A stretch of DNA of 64,000 nucleotides from Ephemerocybe angulata (lineage: Eukaryota; Basidiomycota; Agaricomycetes; Agaricales; Psathyrellaceae), in the NCBI GenBank assembly GCA_013368325.1, contig JAACJK010000061.1:248001-312000 (forward strand). Reading direction: 5' to 3'. Below are positions 9,801 through 18,948 of the stretch, one piece after another. Each line of letters starts with the position of its first letter. The stretch's first letter is position 1. A program made the translations under genes and the position numbers. The notes below the pieces were generated by a model. The model worked only from the letters and a program-made list of their open reading frames with translations. It was not told the DNA's origin and ran no database searches.

Positions 9801-12338
9801 TTGTGGGGATGTGGGGAATCGTTGGTGAGGTATGGTCTGTGTGTTTTCGATGATACGATGGATGAATGGGGTGTCGATGTATTGATGGTGTCGAAATTTT
9901 TGTGAAGCCTCGATATACTGTCAAGGGCGACGCTGAGGAATGAGAAGGGAATCGGAGATGAGGCGTGAAGATGATGATATCGAGGCTAGAGTACCTACGT
10001 ACAAGGGTCTAGTATATATATGTGTACAACAGGAGAAGTGCAGAGACAGACATGGACTGGAACGTAACATGGTTGAGCACCTCAATGTGAGCTTCAGATT
10101 AATGTTCGGATGTCTAAGAGCTCAGAGAATCATCCGACCAGACCTCTGGTCAATCCCAGACGGCCCCAGCTTTCCGTGTCCTGTAAGGCCTCCCTCTTAC
10201 TCTTGAACACAGCTCTCACCTTGCTCGCAGACTACTCAATGATACGGAGCTAGACGAGAAGACCCCCAAGCCGCGGGGATCCTTCGATCGCGTCCAGGTT
10301 GCTCTTAACCCGCTTACTGTCGACTACCTTATCCAGACCATCGGCGTCAGCCCGATCTTTTTCTCGAGTATGATGACCATCCCGTGGCTGCTGAACACCG
10401 GGAATGCTTTGTTGCAGACCTTCGATGAGGAGGCGCACCCATCCGAGGTTCTATCTAGCGCTCGTGAGCAAACCTTACTCTTCAACCCACGAGAGCTACA
10501 GTTAACCTGTGATTGTTGGATGCTCAGAGGGTTTCTTCCGCTTCTCGGTTCGGGGACGACCTGCCCACGTGTGGTTCAAGCACAATCTTATTGATAACAC
10601 GGCTACCTATATCATCCAAAACTGCCCTAAGCGCGTCAAGGCTAATCTCAGCCAGAACCATATCCTGCGCCCACTGGCTTTGGAAACCCTCATCATCGAT
10701 GAAGTCGCGTGGAACTGGTCCAAGGGAGTCGTCGAGGCTGCAGAGAAGCTTTTGCTCTACGTTAGTTCACAGCCTTTTCGACGTGACCTTGGCTGATCGA
10801 CTCTCTAGGAGCACCTCACGCCTCAGCAACACGTAGACGGGCTTCTTAATTCAGCGGTTCACGACCTCCACACCCTATCTCAGCACTTCCACATTATGCA
10901 GCAAGAACTGGATGGGATCGTCGAACAGCTCGACTACCTTGTCGACGTCCACAAACTGATCACGTTCTCGGGCACCACCCAGCCCAAAACGACTGTCGCT
11001 GACTCGCTACTCTTCCTCCGCTCGCGGACGCGCAACTGGCATCGCTGGGTGCATAATTGCCAGGAGCGCACAAACATCCGGATCAATCTCTTCTTTAACC
11101 TTGCCACGCAAAGGGATAATCGGACGAACTTGAAGATCGCGGACCTGACGACCAAAATCGCGACAGAGACTCAAAAAGATAGTTCATCTATGATAACGTG
11201 AGTTCGCCATACATCTATGGTGCACCACAAGAATTGACGTTTCCGCCTATAGGATCGCTGCGTTGACCTTGCTCTTTCTCCCAGGTACCTTTGTCGCGGT
11301 ATGTCTAGTATATGCCGTCGATCATGACTCCCATACTAACCACACACACACCACACCCAGGCAATATTTAGCATGCCTTTCTTCCAAACTTCGTCTCCGG
11401 AGTCCGGCGCGCACCTGTCCGTCGCCCACAGTTGGTGGCTCTTCCCCGCCATCACCATCCCCTTCACCATCCTCGTCATTGGCATCTGGAGCCTCTGGCG
11501 CATGTGGCGCGACAAACGCCAGAACCTTGACCTGTTTGCCAACCCCATGGAGCCAGACATCAGCATTGAGGACATCAAGGTCACGATTCCTATCCCGCGC
11601 AGCGAAACTCTAGGTCGGCGGGGTGCGAGCGATCGGGGTACAATCTCGGATGCAAGAAGCACGTTCTCGTGGGCGTCTTTGAGCCAATCCTTCACGCGCA
11701 AAGGAGGCCCAACGCGGAAGCTATCGAAAAGAACGGCGTCGAATTTGAGTCCTTTGCCTCGATCGCCGCCAGCTGAGGAGATCGACGCGACCAGCCCCCC
11801 ACCACAATTTCGCCCGGATCTTTATCCTCCTCGCTCCGACAGGCGAGATCAAGAACCTATCCCTCTTCTGAATCCGCTTTACCCTAATCGAGGGAACGCG
11901 GGGCCTCCTCCTCGCGGACGCGTGAACTTTAGTCTGCCCGAACCGTCGAGCTCTCGATCCACGAATTTGCTCAAATCGTTATTTACCAGGCTCAAAGACG
12001 CGTCCATTGGTGCTGCGACAGACCCGGATCCCACCACTGGCGAGACGCACGGTCGTGACAGGTCGCCCACGCGACAGAGCACCGCCGGATCGATGTCCGG
12101 GGCTCAAAGCACTGCAGGGCTATCGCGTACCACTGGCACGCAGCAGAGCGGAATCAGTGAAATGAGCACCAGGACAATATTTGACTCCAGCGCGCCGAAC
12201 TTTGTGGGGCATGGGATGTGGGCCCCGGGGGCCGGGGGGAGGCAGACTGAGTATACTCGCTATGAAGCACCTCCGGAGCTGCCTCCGAGCTATCTAGAAA
12301 GGCAAGGCAATCGGTATGCAGCTCTTCCAGAGCTATGA
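3822..12338 (+). CDS. CorA-like transporter-domain protein, interrupted by a retrotransposon
   Basis: With the insertion (4089-10069) and one TGGTT copy removed, seven exons join in phase: 3822-4088 plus 10075-10086, 10121-10182, 10231-10463, 10528-10760, 10809-11197, 11253-11298 and 11361-12338. They predict about 739 aa. A long helical region (exons 4-5) precedes a conserved segment reading DSSSM-IAALTLLFLPGTFVA-IFSMPFF, then a second hydrophobic helix (WWLFPAITIPFTILVIGIW). This is the two-helix end of fungal CorA-like (Mg2+ transporter superfamily) proteins; transport by this subgroup is inferred from family only. A Ser/Pro-rich cytoplasmic tail of about 270 aa follows. The first intron is only 34 bp, so that junction is the least certain. 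The start could be 3822 or the in-frame ATG at 3867. As it stands, this allele is split in exon 1. Confidence 0.82.
4089..4239 (-). repeat. 3' LTR of the retrotransposon
   Basis: This is a direct repeat of 9919-10069 with no difference that I can find. The outer flank (4084-4088) is TGGTT, the left copy of the target-site duplication. Confidence 0.93.
4403..8395 (-). CDS. pol: Pol polyprotein: protease, RT, RNase H, integrase, chromodomain-like
   Basis: The numbering here starts from the GTG at 8230 (1275 aa). Aspartic protease motif DSGA lies at 115-118. The RT spans about 340-560, with YMDD at 501-504. RNase H begins at ETDAS (D650) and ends near DALSRR (759-764). The integrase has an H-H-C-C zinc finger (H852, H859, C889, C892) and a D-D-E triad (D922, D983, E1019). 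The last 70 residues look like a divergent chromodomain (VTAIHDHRL to AVWEDRHVLYD). The frame stays open upstream past the gag stop to a TGA at 8396-8398, so pol lies in -1 relative to gag with about 70 nt of overlap. It is probably made by ribosomal frameshifting, since no ATG starts it. Confidence 0.93.
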   Translation of the reverse strand, partial: VRGRAHSHAGGGQREGFWEWRAVEDTTVPPTQHTCDNISDTLFNCTSSDPPSQLPVSPSIHLTPLPRPDLSTLTAKSSARRLLERIRLVSVKEALVALRSWTPQSRWQELDEYLVSFLNSADDDDGIAVIHQLKRPPMFISRMGTRSCTIATEVRILEDDSTLNIDALVDSGAESSYMHSDFVKANGLQPSVLAYPIGVYNADGSLNAGGSITHFLDIILRVRDHTETLRVFVTNLGDTSLILGHSWLKKHNPEINWRTGQIVMTRCPKECDLTQPLPTSVLRSCEEEVEEDLGEDSEEEEVEVATVDEILEAARKDMEEAFREELEEGDRLMMIHMDQKFVIRRLQELEDVTEACEARRQQAEYPARYLEDFGPVFSDAAFENLPPRRSYDHPIELKPDAAPFSSKVYPLSKDERGQLDRFIDEELRTGRIRPSSSPFASSFFFVKKKDGSLRPVQDYRKLNDVTIRNRYPLPLVSDLMDKLKGARWFTKLDLRWGYNNVRIKEGDEHKAAFITSRGLFEPTVMFFGLCNSPATFQFMMNDLFKDIIAQGGVVIYMDDILIFHSNLEEHKRVVRRVLQRLKDNNLCLKASKCVWHAREVEYLGVVISHRTMRMDPAKVEAVTSWPIPTNRRRLQQFIGFVNFYRRFIPGFSTHAAPLHRLTGSTVTWNWTEEHQAAFDKLKKIVAEDVTLALPLDDAPFRVETDASLFASGGVLTQLQDGLWRPVAFVSKSFNAIEQRYKVHDRELFAIVRGLREWRHYLLGSKFEILSDHANLQYFFKAQALNGRQDRWYSELCEFDYKLTHKPGKTMVISDALSRRPDWDDGRVDNPPVQVLHAEHLRRLHTARREPNAFLSEITTCEDELRKEWNERKNLTGWRFEQGILTWHDRVFVPNVGDLRERILQQCHDDITAGHPGRLRTQEIIQRDFWWPSLARDTAKYVSGCGTCQRTKPSRLPKVGQLAPNATPNTTWNVISADFITGLPKSHGYDSIFVVVDRLSKMVRIVPTKEQGLTSDKLAKLFRDNVWSTFGLPATIISDRGAVFVSNFTRSLNRLLGIKENTSTAYRPQTDGQTERVNQELELFLRIFCDRRQTDWADWLSCAQFALNNKISSTTGYTPFYVNFGKHPSSPLSPTRVPDTDVPAANDFANKMSALSDEVAASMDLAAEAMKRSHDKSHRPIVPFRKGDKVLLDASYLDLHRPAKKLSDKRVGPFTIEEVLSPRTYRLTLPSSYRHSRVFNIDRLTPFVPSSYPSQTSSSTNTLDVDLEPPRVTAIHDHRLTRSAFHLLVSMDTSDDPADAVWEDRHVLYDPDHLVEDYCLENELTQDSGLR
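8326..9624 (-). CDS. gag: Gag polyprotein of Ty3/gypsy element
   Basis: The protein has 432 aa. An acidic, glycine-rich N-terminus and a charged coiled-coil-like stretch (residues about 50-85) precede a retrotransposon capsid domain (about 115-290, with PWAFDLKQFSG and a conserved AKPWYDS segment). A CCHC zinc knuckle follows at residues 370-383 (C-x2-C-x4-H-x4-C), which in this family binds RNA. The gag stop lies inside the pol frame, so the two frames overlap. The leader between LTR and start is 294 nt. Confidence 0.93.
   Translation of the reverse strand: MPPRTRVGGGGGEEDDSGGSGGKGKGKDRRGTTEEEEEEGEVEQGSGMEKMLVMLFQQMKKDREEERKDREADRAEREEYRTHLADLMGRFAPSTPPNQDNVPAPPPAPVFNVNCESRTPPWAFDLKQFSGNAEDVQSHLAVCELAFDADLPRVLTNRQKILLSLKYCSEGAAKPWYDSCVASLSSGTWAAKTWDEYKAQFTITFGDQFLTDEARRQLETTVKDPNESASSFFLRYDNLRVKAGMASPVYDISCIQAVRLRLPYKLHKKVGVDVTSYEMFRQRVINEDNERREGDKADAHYTARTNALVRDPPPHIAKGSWRSTNPPAIRTPTLPTSTATIAPKTTPLALPAPPTTTPSVASTTEFNGICYKCGQHGHRRPECPNPAKTGKIAVMLETVAEALEEGGKPEYAEELIRMLEEVNEKDFGNGEL
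9906..9916 (-). promoter_or_regulatory. Putative self-priming primer-binding site
   Basis: Two bases inside the 5' LTR, the minus strand reads ATATCGAGGCT. This is the exact reverse complement of AGCCTCGATAT inside the LTR (9977-9987), which lies where transcription should begin. In Tf1 and related elements the first 11 nt of the mRNA fold back on the primer-binding site to prime reverse transcription, and length, position and complementarity all match here. No tRNA 3' end is evident at this site. Confidence 0.8.
9919..10069 (-). repeat. 5' LTR of the retrotransposon
   Basis: This is identical to 4089-4239. Read on the minus strand, it has a TATA stretch (about 10013-10022) and then, about 33 nt later, the 11-mer AGCCTCGATAT (9987 down to 9977). 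That spacing fits a transcription start at or near 9987, so the 11-mer would be the first bases of the element RNA. Confidence 0.93.
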
Positions 12339-13783
12339 GTTTCCTGTGACACTGTTGTATGTATCAATGCTCCAAGTAACCTCCCTTTTGCCAGGGATGC
12401 TAATAGCTGGCAGCCTAATGACACTATTGATGTACCAAACTTTTGCTGTAAACGCTGTCACTCACAGCCCAAGGAGAATGAGCCTTCTGAGACGAGTCTT
12501 AGCGCGGCGCGCTTCGCCCACTTTTGGCTGCGTTGGCTTCCTAATATCGTATGTAGGATTCTCGGGAAAGGCATCTCCTTGACACTCGCTTGAGATGGTA
12601 AGAGCCTGGTTGTGTAACACTATTTAGAAAATGATGTACCACGGAGAAGAACCGCACAATGTCTATCGGAAGTATTTCACACTGGGCGCTTAACAGCAGG
12701 TTTGAGTCATGCTATACGTTTCGTTGACGACTGTGCAATATTGCGACACAGTTTGACGCACTATGGGCCTCCTTTAGCAGCGTTTAGCTAGAAACATTGT
12801 CAATCTGGTTACCGCACAAGCACCTTTAGCGTGAACACGAGTAGGACTGTGAATCCGACTCCACTTGGACCCCGGCCCCACTTGAATGTGGCGGCTTCGA
12901 CCTGGAAAAAATATGCATCATGTTCGCATTTCGAAGTTTCGAAGAGAGTCTACGGGTATATTTATCCGGGATGGGGGCTATGTACTTGGTCCTCGAGATA
13001 AGTATCGTGAACAACGGCAACAGGGGCTTTCCTAGCTTCGTGATCCCGGGGCCTCGAAGCCGCGTCCACATGTGAGCCATATGCAATTGTTTCAGCCACT
13101 TGCGACGCCAGGAGACTGTGATTCTGCGGCCTATAGTTTCCTATGGTCGAGCCCTCGTCGCTGTAAATGACGCCCCAAAAGAACACTTTTCCCACTGCTG
13201 AAAGCCAAATTGGGCGCTTATTCTAGGTTGACTCCATCTGGGACCTATACGGTACCCGGAATAACTGGTAGCTACAGGGTGAAGGGCGGAGATAGCAGGG
13301 TAGTACGAGAGTGTGTAAAAGTGGGCGTTTCGCTGTCACCAGCATGTACTTGATTCTGGGCGACTGGATGGCCGCCGCCGATCAGCAAAACCACCAATCA
13401 ACTTTCGCCCTTTTCCGCTTTTTCCACTTGCGGAATTCGCTTTTCTTGAAACAGACCTTTCGGCCACTTTTTCTCGCTTTTTCCCCCTTTTTTAAGGAAA
13501 GCGACAGAAAGTGATTTGTTATAATACTGATTGACAGGGCTGGTGTGGCGGCTGAGCGCTCAAGCGCTCACCACACATGGCACCCATCTTACCAAACTAG
13601 CCAAGTATGGCTACTCGGGTATTGTGACCCTCCAGGAGCAAGGCTAACTTTAATACAGCACGGCGAATTCGTAGGTACGACCGAAACCCCATTCATGCAT
13701 TCTCCTTGATAATAAGTGCTCGCCGCCAAAAATCTCTTTCCACCTTCCTTCCACACTACAATTCGGCTAGCCGAAAGCCACTG
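12339..13783. other. Intergenic, no gene recognised
   Basis: Only short open frames are present. Two GGGCGCTTA motifs occur at 12684-12692 and 13212-13220. The stretch 13390-13500 is strongly pyrimidine-rich on the plus strand. I see no transposon termini. Confidence 0.5.
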
Positions 13784-14391
13784 ATGCTTTCCAAACCCTT
13801 CCTCATTCTACTCATCGCAAACGCCTCCTCCGCGATATCATATGCCCTTGCAGTACACGTCGAAAGTCTGGGCGGGAAAGGTGTCGCCACAAGCTGCAAA
13901 ATTATCGCTCACCCATTGTCCTCAAATCCGGAAGCGACTCCCCAGAACTTCATAGACAAGCTATACGGATTTTTTGACGCCACTGAGCATCCCAAAGCCT
14001 CGACGAGTAGAACATTCAGGCTCAAGGCACCAATGATGACCGTTACCGATGTCGGAAGTCCCCTAGGCGCGGAGCTTTTGGAAATTCTCTCGAGTCTCAG
14101 TCCATCCACTCCAGTTGCGGTGAGTGCCAGCTCTCGGGATAGCAAATCATCTACTTATGTGACCATTCCACTTATTCTTCTGTGATCCTCTAGGAAGACA
14201 TAAGCGTTGTTACAGGACCTGCACAGGATGGGTCATTTACAAGATACTTGCAGCGAAGGACCTTGCATATTCTCCCCAAGTCAGTGACGCGATTGCTGTG
14301 TGGGCCGGTCGAAATGTCGTTGGGGATGTCTCTGGGGTGGAGTGGAAAATTACTTCGGCTACTTGTACCATCCTCCAGCGCGACAATTTGA
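13784..14391 (+). CDS. Unknown protein, possibly SDR-like (2 exons)
   Basis: Exons 13784-14119 and 14194-14391 join in phase across a 74-bp intron to give 177 aa. The N-terminus is hydrophobic (KPFLILLIANASSAISYAL). Its spacing recalls the first strand and loop of a short-chain dehydrogenase (TGASSGIG-type), but the catalytic glycines are replaced by NASSAIS, so an active Rossmann enzyme is doubtful. The same stretch could serve as a signal or membrane segment. An upstream in-frame ATG at 13706 is possible. It ends about 115 bp before the 3' end of the convergent GST gene. The function is unknown. Confidence 0.5.
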
Positions 14392-14505
14392 GATATTGAG
14401 ATGGTACCGAGTTATAGGCTCCTCGACTCGGACTGACGGTCAGCTTTCCGTACATGTGTAACACATAGGTTTCATTAAAATTTGAAAGCAGAATGGTATA
14501 AGCGT

Positions 14506-15506
14506 CTACGTGGACACCGCTGCAGACTCCTTCAGCTTTGCCAACCTGTCGGATCGATGATTCTTCAAGTGGTTGTAGAATCCCTTCCTAATGAGCTCCT
14601 ACGATTGTGAATACGAACACGTTAGCTTGTGAAAGGAGTAAGGCGGGGTACGGGAACCGCTCACTTCATCCCATGTTGATTTAAACGCCTCTCGGCTCGT
14701 CACGTCGTCGAAGTACTTCCTGAACCTTGCAAACTTCTCATCCTTGGTCAAGATTTCATACAACTTTTTCCCAGGTTCTTCATCGTATGCTCCGAGATCA
14801 TACTTGAGCACAAGCATCGTCCTAGCCAAGTGTGGAGTGACAGCCGCGTCCGCGATGCTCCACTCTCCCACTGCGTACCCCTCCGCGGGGAGGAGGTCTT
14901 GGAGAGCTTCTATCGCAGGCAAGAGCGCAGCGATAGGGTCCTCCCCTCGCAGAAGTGCGCCACCCCAAGGCCCGGTGTACTTGGTGCTGAAAGTGTCGAC
15001 GAAGAATCGCGCTTTGTGGCGGGCTACGGGGTCGCTCGGGAGGAGCTTGGGAACAAGGTCGGCGATGAACTCCTGGAGAATGTAAGACTCGGCGAGCTTG
15101 GTGGACTCGGGAGAGGGACTGTCGGGCTCAACGTCCGGGCCTCCATATGCGATGGCAGGGACCTGGTGGAGAAGTCAGATATTATGTGTCTCGTAGCCTA
15201 CTTGAGTGCTTTCTCTAGGAGAATGAGACGAACCTTGGATGCTAGATTGATCTTGGATGCGTACCAGTCGGGCTTGGCGAAGAGGTCAATCTCGAAGCGC
15301 TTGTATTCGAGACCAGACTCTTTGAGTGTTATGTCAACCTAAGAACGAGATTGGCTCAACAGGTCGTCATCTAGGGGAGTTCATGTATGACTTACGCGGT
15401 GAGCATAAGGGCAAATCTGGTACAAGAGGTCTGGGTTAGGCAGAACTTGGCATATGGAGCGCGGTATACATACCTGAGATGCGTATAACGTGATTCTCTC
15501 GGGCAT
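14506..15506 (-). CDS. Glutathione S-transferase, omega-like, copy 1 (intact)
   Basis: Five exons join in phase: 15474-15506, 15396-15416, 15234-15338, 14665-15162 and 14506-14598, giving 249 aa. The thioredoxin-fold N-domain starts ERITLYASQ. Its second exon is only seven codons and carries the active-site Cys (ICPYAHR), the CPx(A/C)(H/Q)R pattern of omega-type GSTs, which use Cys rather than Tyr or Ser. A KLAESYILQEF segment supplies the usual Glu-Ser contact to glutathione. The helical C-domain contains EGYAVGEWSIADAAVTP, a typical N-capping region. The exon pattern matches the two paralogs at 52.5 and 54.4 kb exactly. Probable role: glutathione-dependent reduction or dehydroascorbate/thiol transfer in the cytosol. 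The exact substrate is unknown. Confidence 0.88.
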
Positions 15507-16255
15507 GATGGGGACTTTGTGAGACCCAGACGTGAAACTTGCATCCCTCTTATACAAAAGTGGGCTGCCGGATGAGGCGACGGGTCTGACTCGGTATCTC
15601 CTGCCGCTCCGTAAAGATGATGACAACTTTATCGTGGAAGTAATATCAGAAATGTGAGCGCTATGAGCTGCTTCTAGAGGGGTCGAATCCTCAGCTCACC
15701 TTGGATAGAAGCATAGCTGCGACTTGCGCCTCGACAGTGGAATCGCGGACTTCCTACCGCGGCTTTCGGTGTTCCAGAGAATATGGACGGGACTGTTCCC
15801 CTTGAAAGTTGTATAGTGTAGTCCAGGAGCAAGGTGTGACGCGGAGGTACCATGAGTGCTGGATGTTATCCCCTTCAAGTTGGCATCCCTTTCGTGCTTT
15901 GTAAGGCCCTCGGAGACTGGTGTTCCGGAGCGCCGGGCCCTGTTTTGAGCAAAAAACTTATTCATCTAGGGAATCCCTTCCCTGGAGGATGCCGCGAGGT
16001 TGGATGAGTAATTATGTCTGCGGTGCATGGGAAGTGTTTGTCGTAAAATAGGCGAAAGCACCGAACCCGCAAGGCTCGCCCGGGTAAACGAATGAACTGC
16101 GAAGCGCCGGAGGAACTACACGGGCGCTAAGCACCTGCAGTCGCGCCGTGGGGAAACTTGAAAGAGGCCGAATCACGCCGTGATACCCAGTCCGCAGCCA
16201 TGCTGATGCATCCGAGTCCATCAAGATTCGAAATCTTGCGTCCTTCACCTACACC
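15507..16255. other. Divergent promoter region between GST copy 1 and F-box gene
   Basis: No gene is recognised. It contains GGGCGCTAA at 16122-16130, 134 bp before the F-box start. A short pol III B-box-like string at 15681-15690 is not accompanied by a foldable tRNA. Confidence 0.5.
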
Positions 16256-17974
16256 ATGCTTGAGTCTCCGAGATCGTATGTCGAAGTCCTGTCGCCCGAA
16301 TTATGGGAAGAGATCATACTCAGGCTCGAAGAGTCATATGGTGCAGTCATGTTGAGCCAGGTCTGTGCGGAATGCTTGTTAGCCTTTGCCATTCATATTC
16401 TTTCGCAGTTACTCACCTGTTCGGTGTAGGCTTGTCGATATCTACAGACCATACTCGCCACGAAAGAAATCTGGGTCAAGATACTGCGTAACATGTGCCT
16501 AAAGCACCACCTCTTCGCCCCGTCGTATCCTGTCGAGACCATGAGCGTCGTGGAGATCAAACGTGCGGCCACGGGGCCCCAGCTCTGGTCGAAGCTCATC
16601 CAGAGCCACACATCAGCTTCAAGTGGGCCTGTAGAGCCCCTCGAGCCAAGAACATCTGTTATCCTCGAACCTTCACCCAGAGCGGTGTCCGATATGCAGA
16701 GCTTCGTGCCAGGGGGGCGATTCCTGGTGAGGGCGGACGCCGTCGCAGCGGGAGGTGCGATCATGATCAGTTTGTGGGATTTGGGCGCTCCGGGTCGAAA
16801 GCCACTGTGCCCTGCTGTTCTCTACGCGGAGGCCGTGTTTCCGATAGGGCTACCTTGGGCTGAGCGGCATGGGATGGATGTATGGACCAAGGGGGAGGAG
16901 TTGAGAGTGGCAATTGTCGTGATGAACCGTGGAGTATGCGCGTAAGTCCAGTATTAGAGGTTCGATGCCGCCCAATGCTGATCTCCAATGAAGAATGAGG
17001 GTTCTCAGAATCCTTCCAAACGTACAGGGTTCTGGGTGGGAGCTCGCAGCGGAGGCAAGAATTGAACTTGTCATTGATTTTGGGAGTCGACCAATGGATG
17101 TGTTGCTGCACGGAAGTCGTCTACTCCTTAGGCACGGGCACGGGGATAACCTTGTGGTCTGGGATTTCGAGAAGGACCGGTTTGTCGTCATTGTCGTAGA
17201 GCGAGTCCCAGTCGAGGTGAGTACTATCTCGTCTGACCAGATATCCATCTGACTCACGACCAGAAAGTCGTCCTCACAGGCGATATGTTAATCATCCTTC
17301 GCCCAGATGGGGTTCACATGTGGAACCTAAACCGGAGGATACAGGAGTCTACCACACAACTGGCCGACTTTGCTTCAGATTACCCTCCTGTAAAACGAGA
17401 AGCAATTTGGGACCCCGACTTCTCTGTTTCAAATCCTCCACCGGATGGAAGAGCAGACCTCGTCAGGCAGATTTACCCATCGCTCGTCTCTCGTGGGTTG
17501 CCCTTCACCTTCGACGAGATGCGGAACTCGGTCCACCCTCATTTAGCGACAGCGGTCGTCGTCCGTCGCTTTACCGTTGCGCTACCCAAAAAGGCCACAT
17601 CTATCGATGCGTTGGACGTCAAGCTTCAAGCCACCTTTATCTTACCATGGTATGACTCCATGCCTATGACGAGGCCGACCCAGGACTTCGAGTTCGGCTT
17701 CTTCTCCTCGTCCATCGTACGACTCAACTTGGGCCACACACACGATAGGGATGACGGGAAGATAGCCAGGTACTATGTGTATTCCGTCGATGATCGCCAC
17801 GCGAAGGGAATTGTCGAGGGCAAGCTTCCAGAGCAAGCATTGCTAACACCCATGGGTGAGGTGTGGAAACACGGTTTAAAGGTAGACATGGTATGTCCTG
17901 CATCAGGGCGAGCTATATTTGTAGGCCGTCAAGGGAGAAGCTATGGTTCCAGCCTGCTGGACTATTTCTGGTAG
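16256..17974 (+). CDS. F-box-like protein
   Basis: Exons 16256-16360, 16430-16941, 16994-17216 and 17264-17974 join in phase to 516 aa. The N-terminus (VLSPELWEEIILRLEESYG, then after the intron ACRYLQTILATKEIWVKILR) has the L-P-E-hydrophobic plus downstream W pattern of an F-box, split by intron 1. F-box proteins link SKP1-cullin ubiquitin ligases to targets. The long C-terminal part has scattered WDF and WNL motifs that may form beta-repeats, as in other basidiomycete F-box proteins, but no named substrate domain is visible. It converges on HAP3. Confidence 0.75.
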
Positions 17975-18350
17975 TAGATATGAAATATAGACACGATAGA
18001 CAAGTACTTTGTACGCACATAACCTTCCTCTCCTCTTCCTCCGGAAATTCTGTCTTCGGACCGTCGAAAGTTATTACGACCCTTGCGCCCAATAAGAATG
18101 TATCAAATGTTAGCTAGACTGTAACTTCTATACGTCTCTTCTGCTCTGCCAGGGAGAGACCAGGGGAGGTTTCACGCCACAGCACTACCTCTCCCTGTAT
18201 TCGTTGGAACGCTGGGAAAGTGGAGATCCTAACAGATGATGGTGTCTCAAGACAGGCAAGTGGATGCTTCAATCGATAGGTCTATGGGTACTGATACTGG
18301 GGAGAAGTCATGAGTAAGTTTGTGTGCCGAAAAGGAGGCGACGCACCATT
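17975..18350. other. Spacer between convergent genes, with a hairpin
   Basis: This is the 3' region shared by the F-box gene and HAP3. The arms 18161-18170 (CAGGGGAGGT) and 18187-18197 (ACCTCTCCCTG) can pair over 10 bp with one bulged base and a 16-nt loop. It could shape 3' end formation. Nothing else is seen. Confidence 0.4.
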
Positions 18351-18948
18351 TTATATTGTCGACTGCTCAAACGCGGCGTACTCGTCTTCCAGCTGCTGCT
18401 CTTGAAGGGGTTGATCTTGCTGAGTAGCAGCCACAGCCGCAGATGTCCCATTCTACAACCAGTGAGCAAAAGATACACGGTAAGAAACCGAGACGCACGC
18501 ACCTGCCGCAGCTTCGCGAGATGGATCTTCAGCGTCTCCGCGTAGTTGTCAAATCCCAGCGCACTCATAGCGTTGAGGATATCCTCTCCTCCAATCGTCT
18601 TCCGCTTCTCCAACTGGCACTTCTCCGCCGCCTCCGACGTGATGAACGAAATGAACTCGGAGACGCATTCCTGCACACACTCCTTCGCGTCCTTTGCGAT
18701 CTTGGCCGTTGGTGGGACAGACCCTTTCATAATCCTCGACACGTTCGCAATCTACATCCGTCAAGTCTAGCCGCACCAAAAGGAATGAAAGGTGGAAATG
18801 AACGCACAGGAAGGAACCGGTCTTGCTCCCTGTATTCTCCAACTTCCTGGTCGGTGATAGGCACGGGTTCTGGCGTTTCATGGTTCGGAACTACGACGGT
18901 ACCACTAGCCGGGTCCGTAGAAGGCATTATGGGCTGTAGTTCTGCCAT
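18351..18948 (-). CDS. HAP3: CCAAT-binding factor subunit HAP3 / NF-YB
   Basis: Exons 18808-18948, 18503-18751 and 18351-18452 join in phase to about 163 aa. The core is the NF-YB histone fold: REQDRFLP, then [44 protein letters not shown] and [11 protein letters not shown]. These match the most conserved blocks of the family. The protein pairs with HAP5/NF-YC and HAP2/NF-YA to bind CCAAT boxes in promoters. The first intron falls inside the conserved FLP-IAN junction. A Gln-rich tail ([10 protein letters not shown]) forms the C-terminus. Identification is very secure; the target genes cannot be read from here. Confidence 0.95.

Larger units (their letters stand above)
4089..10069 (-). mobile_element. 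Full-length Ty3/gypsy LTR retrotransposon (chromovirus, Tf1/sushi-like priming)
   Basis: The 5981-bp element is bounded by 151-bp direct LTRs that I find identical, starting TG and ending CA. It is flanked by the 5-bp duplication TGGTT (4084-4088 and 10070-10074). In transcription order on the minus strand: 5' LTR, short leader (9625-9918), gag, pol (protease, RT, RNase H, integrase, chromodomain-like end), 3' LTR. Both reading frames are open, so it may be autonomous. Identical LTRs imply very recent insertion. The polypurine tract beside the 3' LTR is weak (the minus strand reads GATGGGGCGA just before 4239). The host gene lies on the opposite strand. Confidence 0.95.

Noticed and set aside
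15653..15700. B-box-like GGTCGAATCC beside a GTGAGC/GCTCAC pair
   Set aside because: The enclosed span is only about 47 nt with no D-arm or anticodon arm, too short for a nuclear tRNA.
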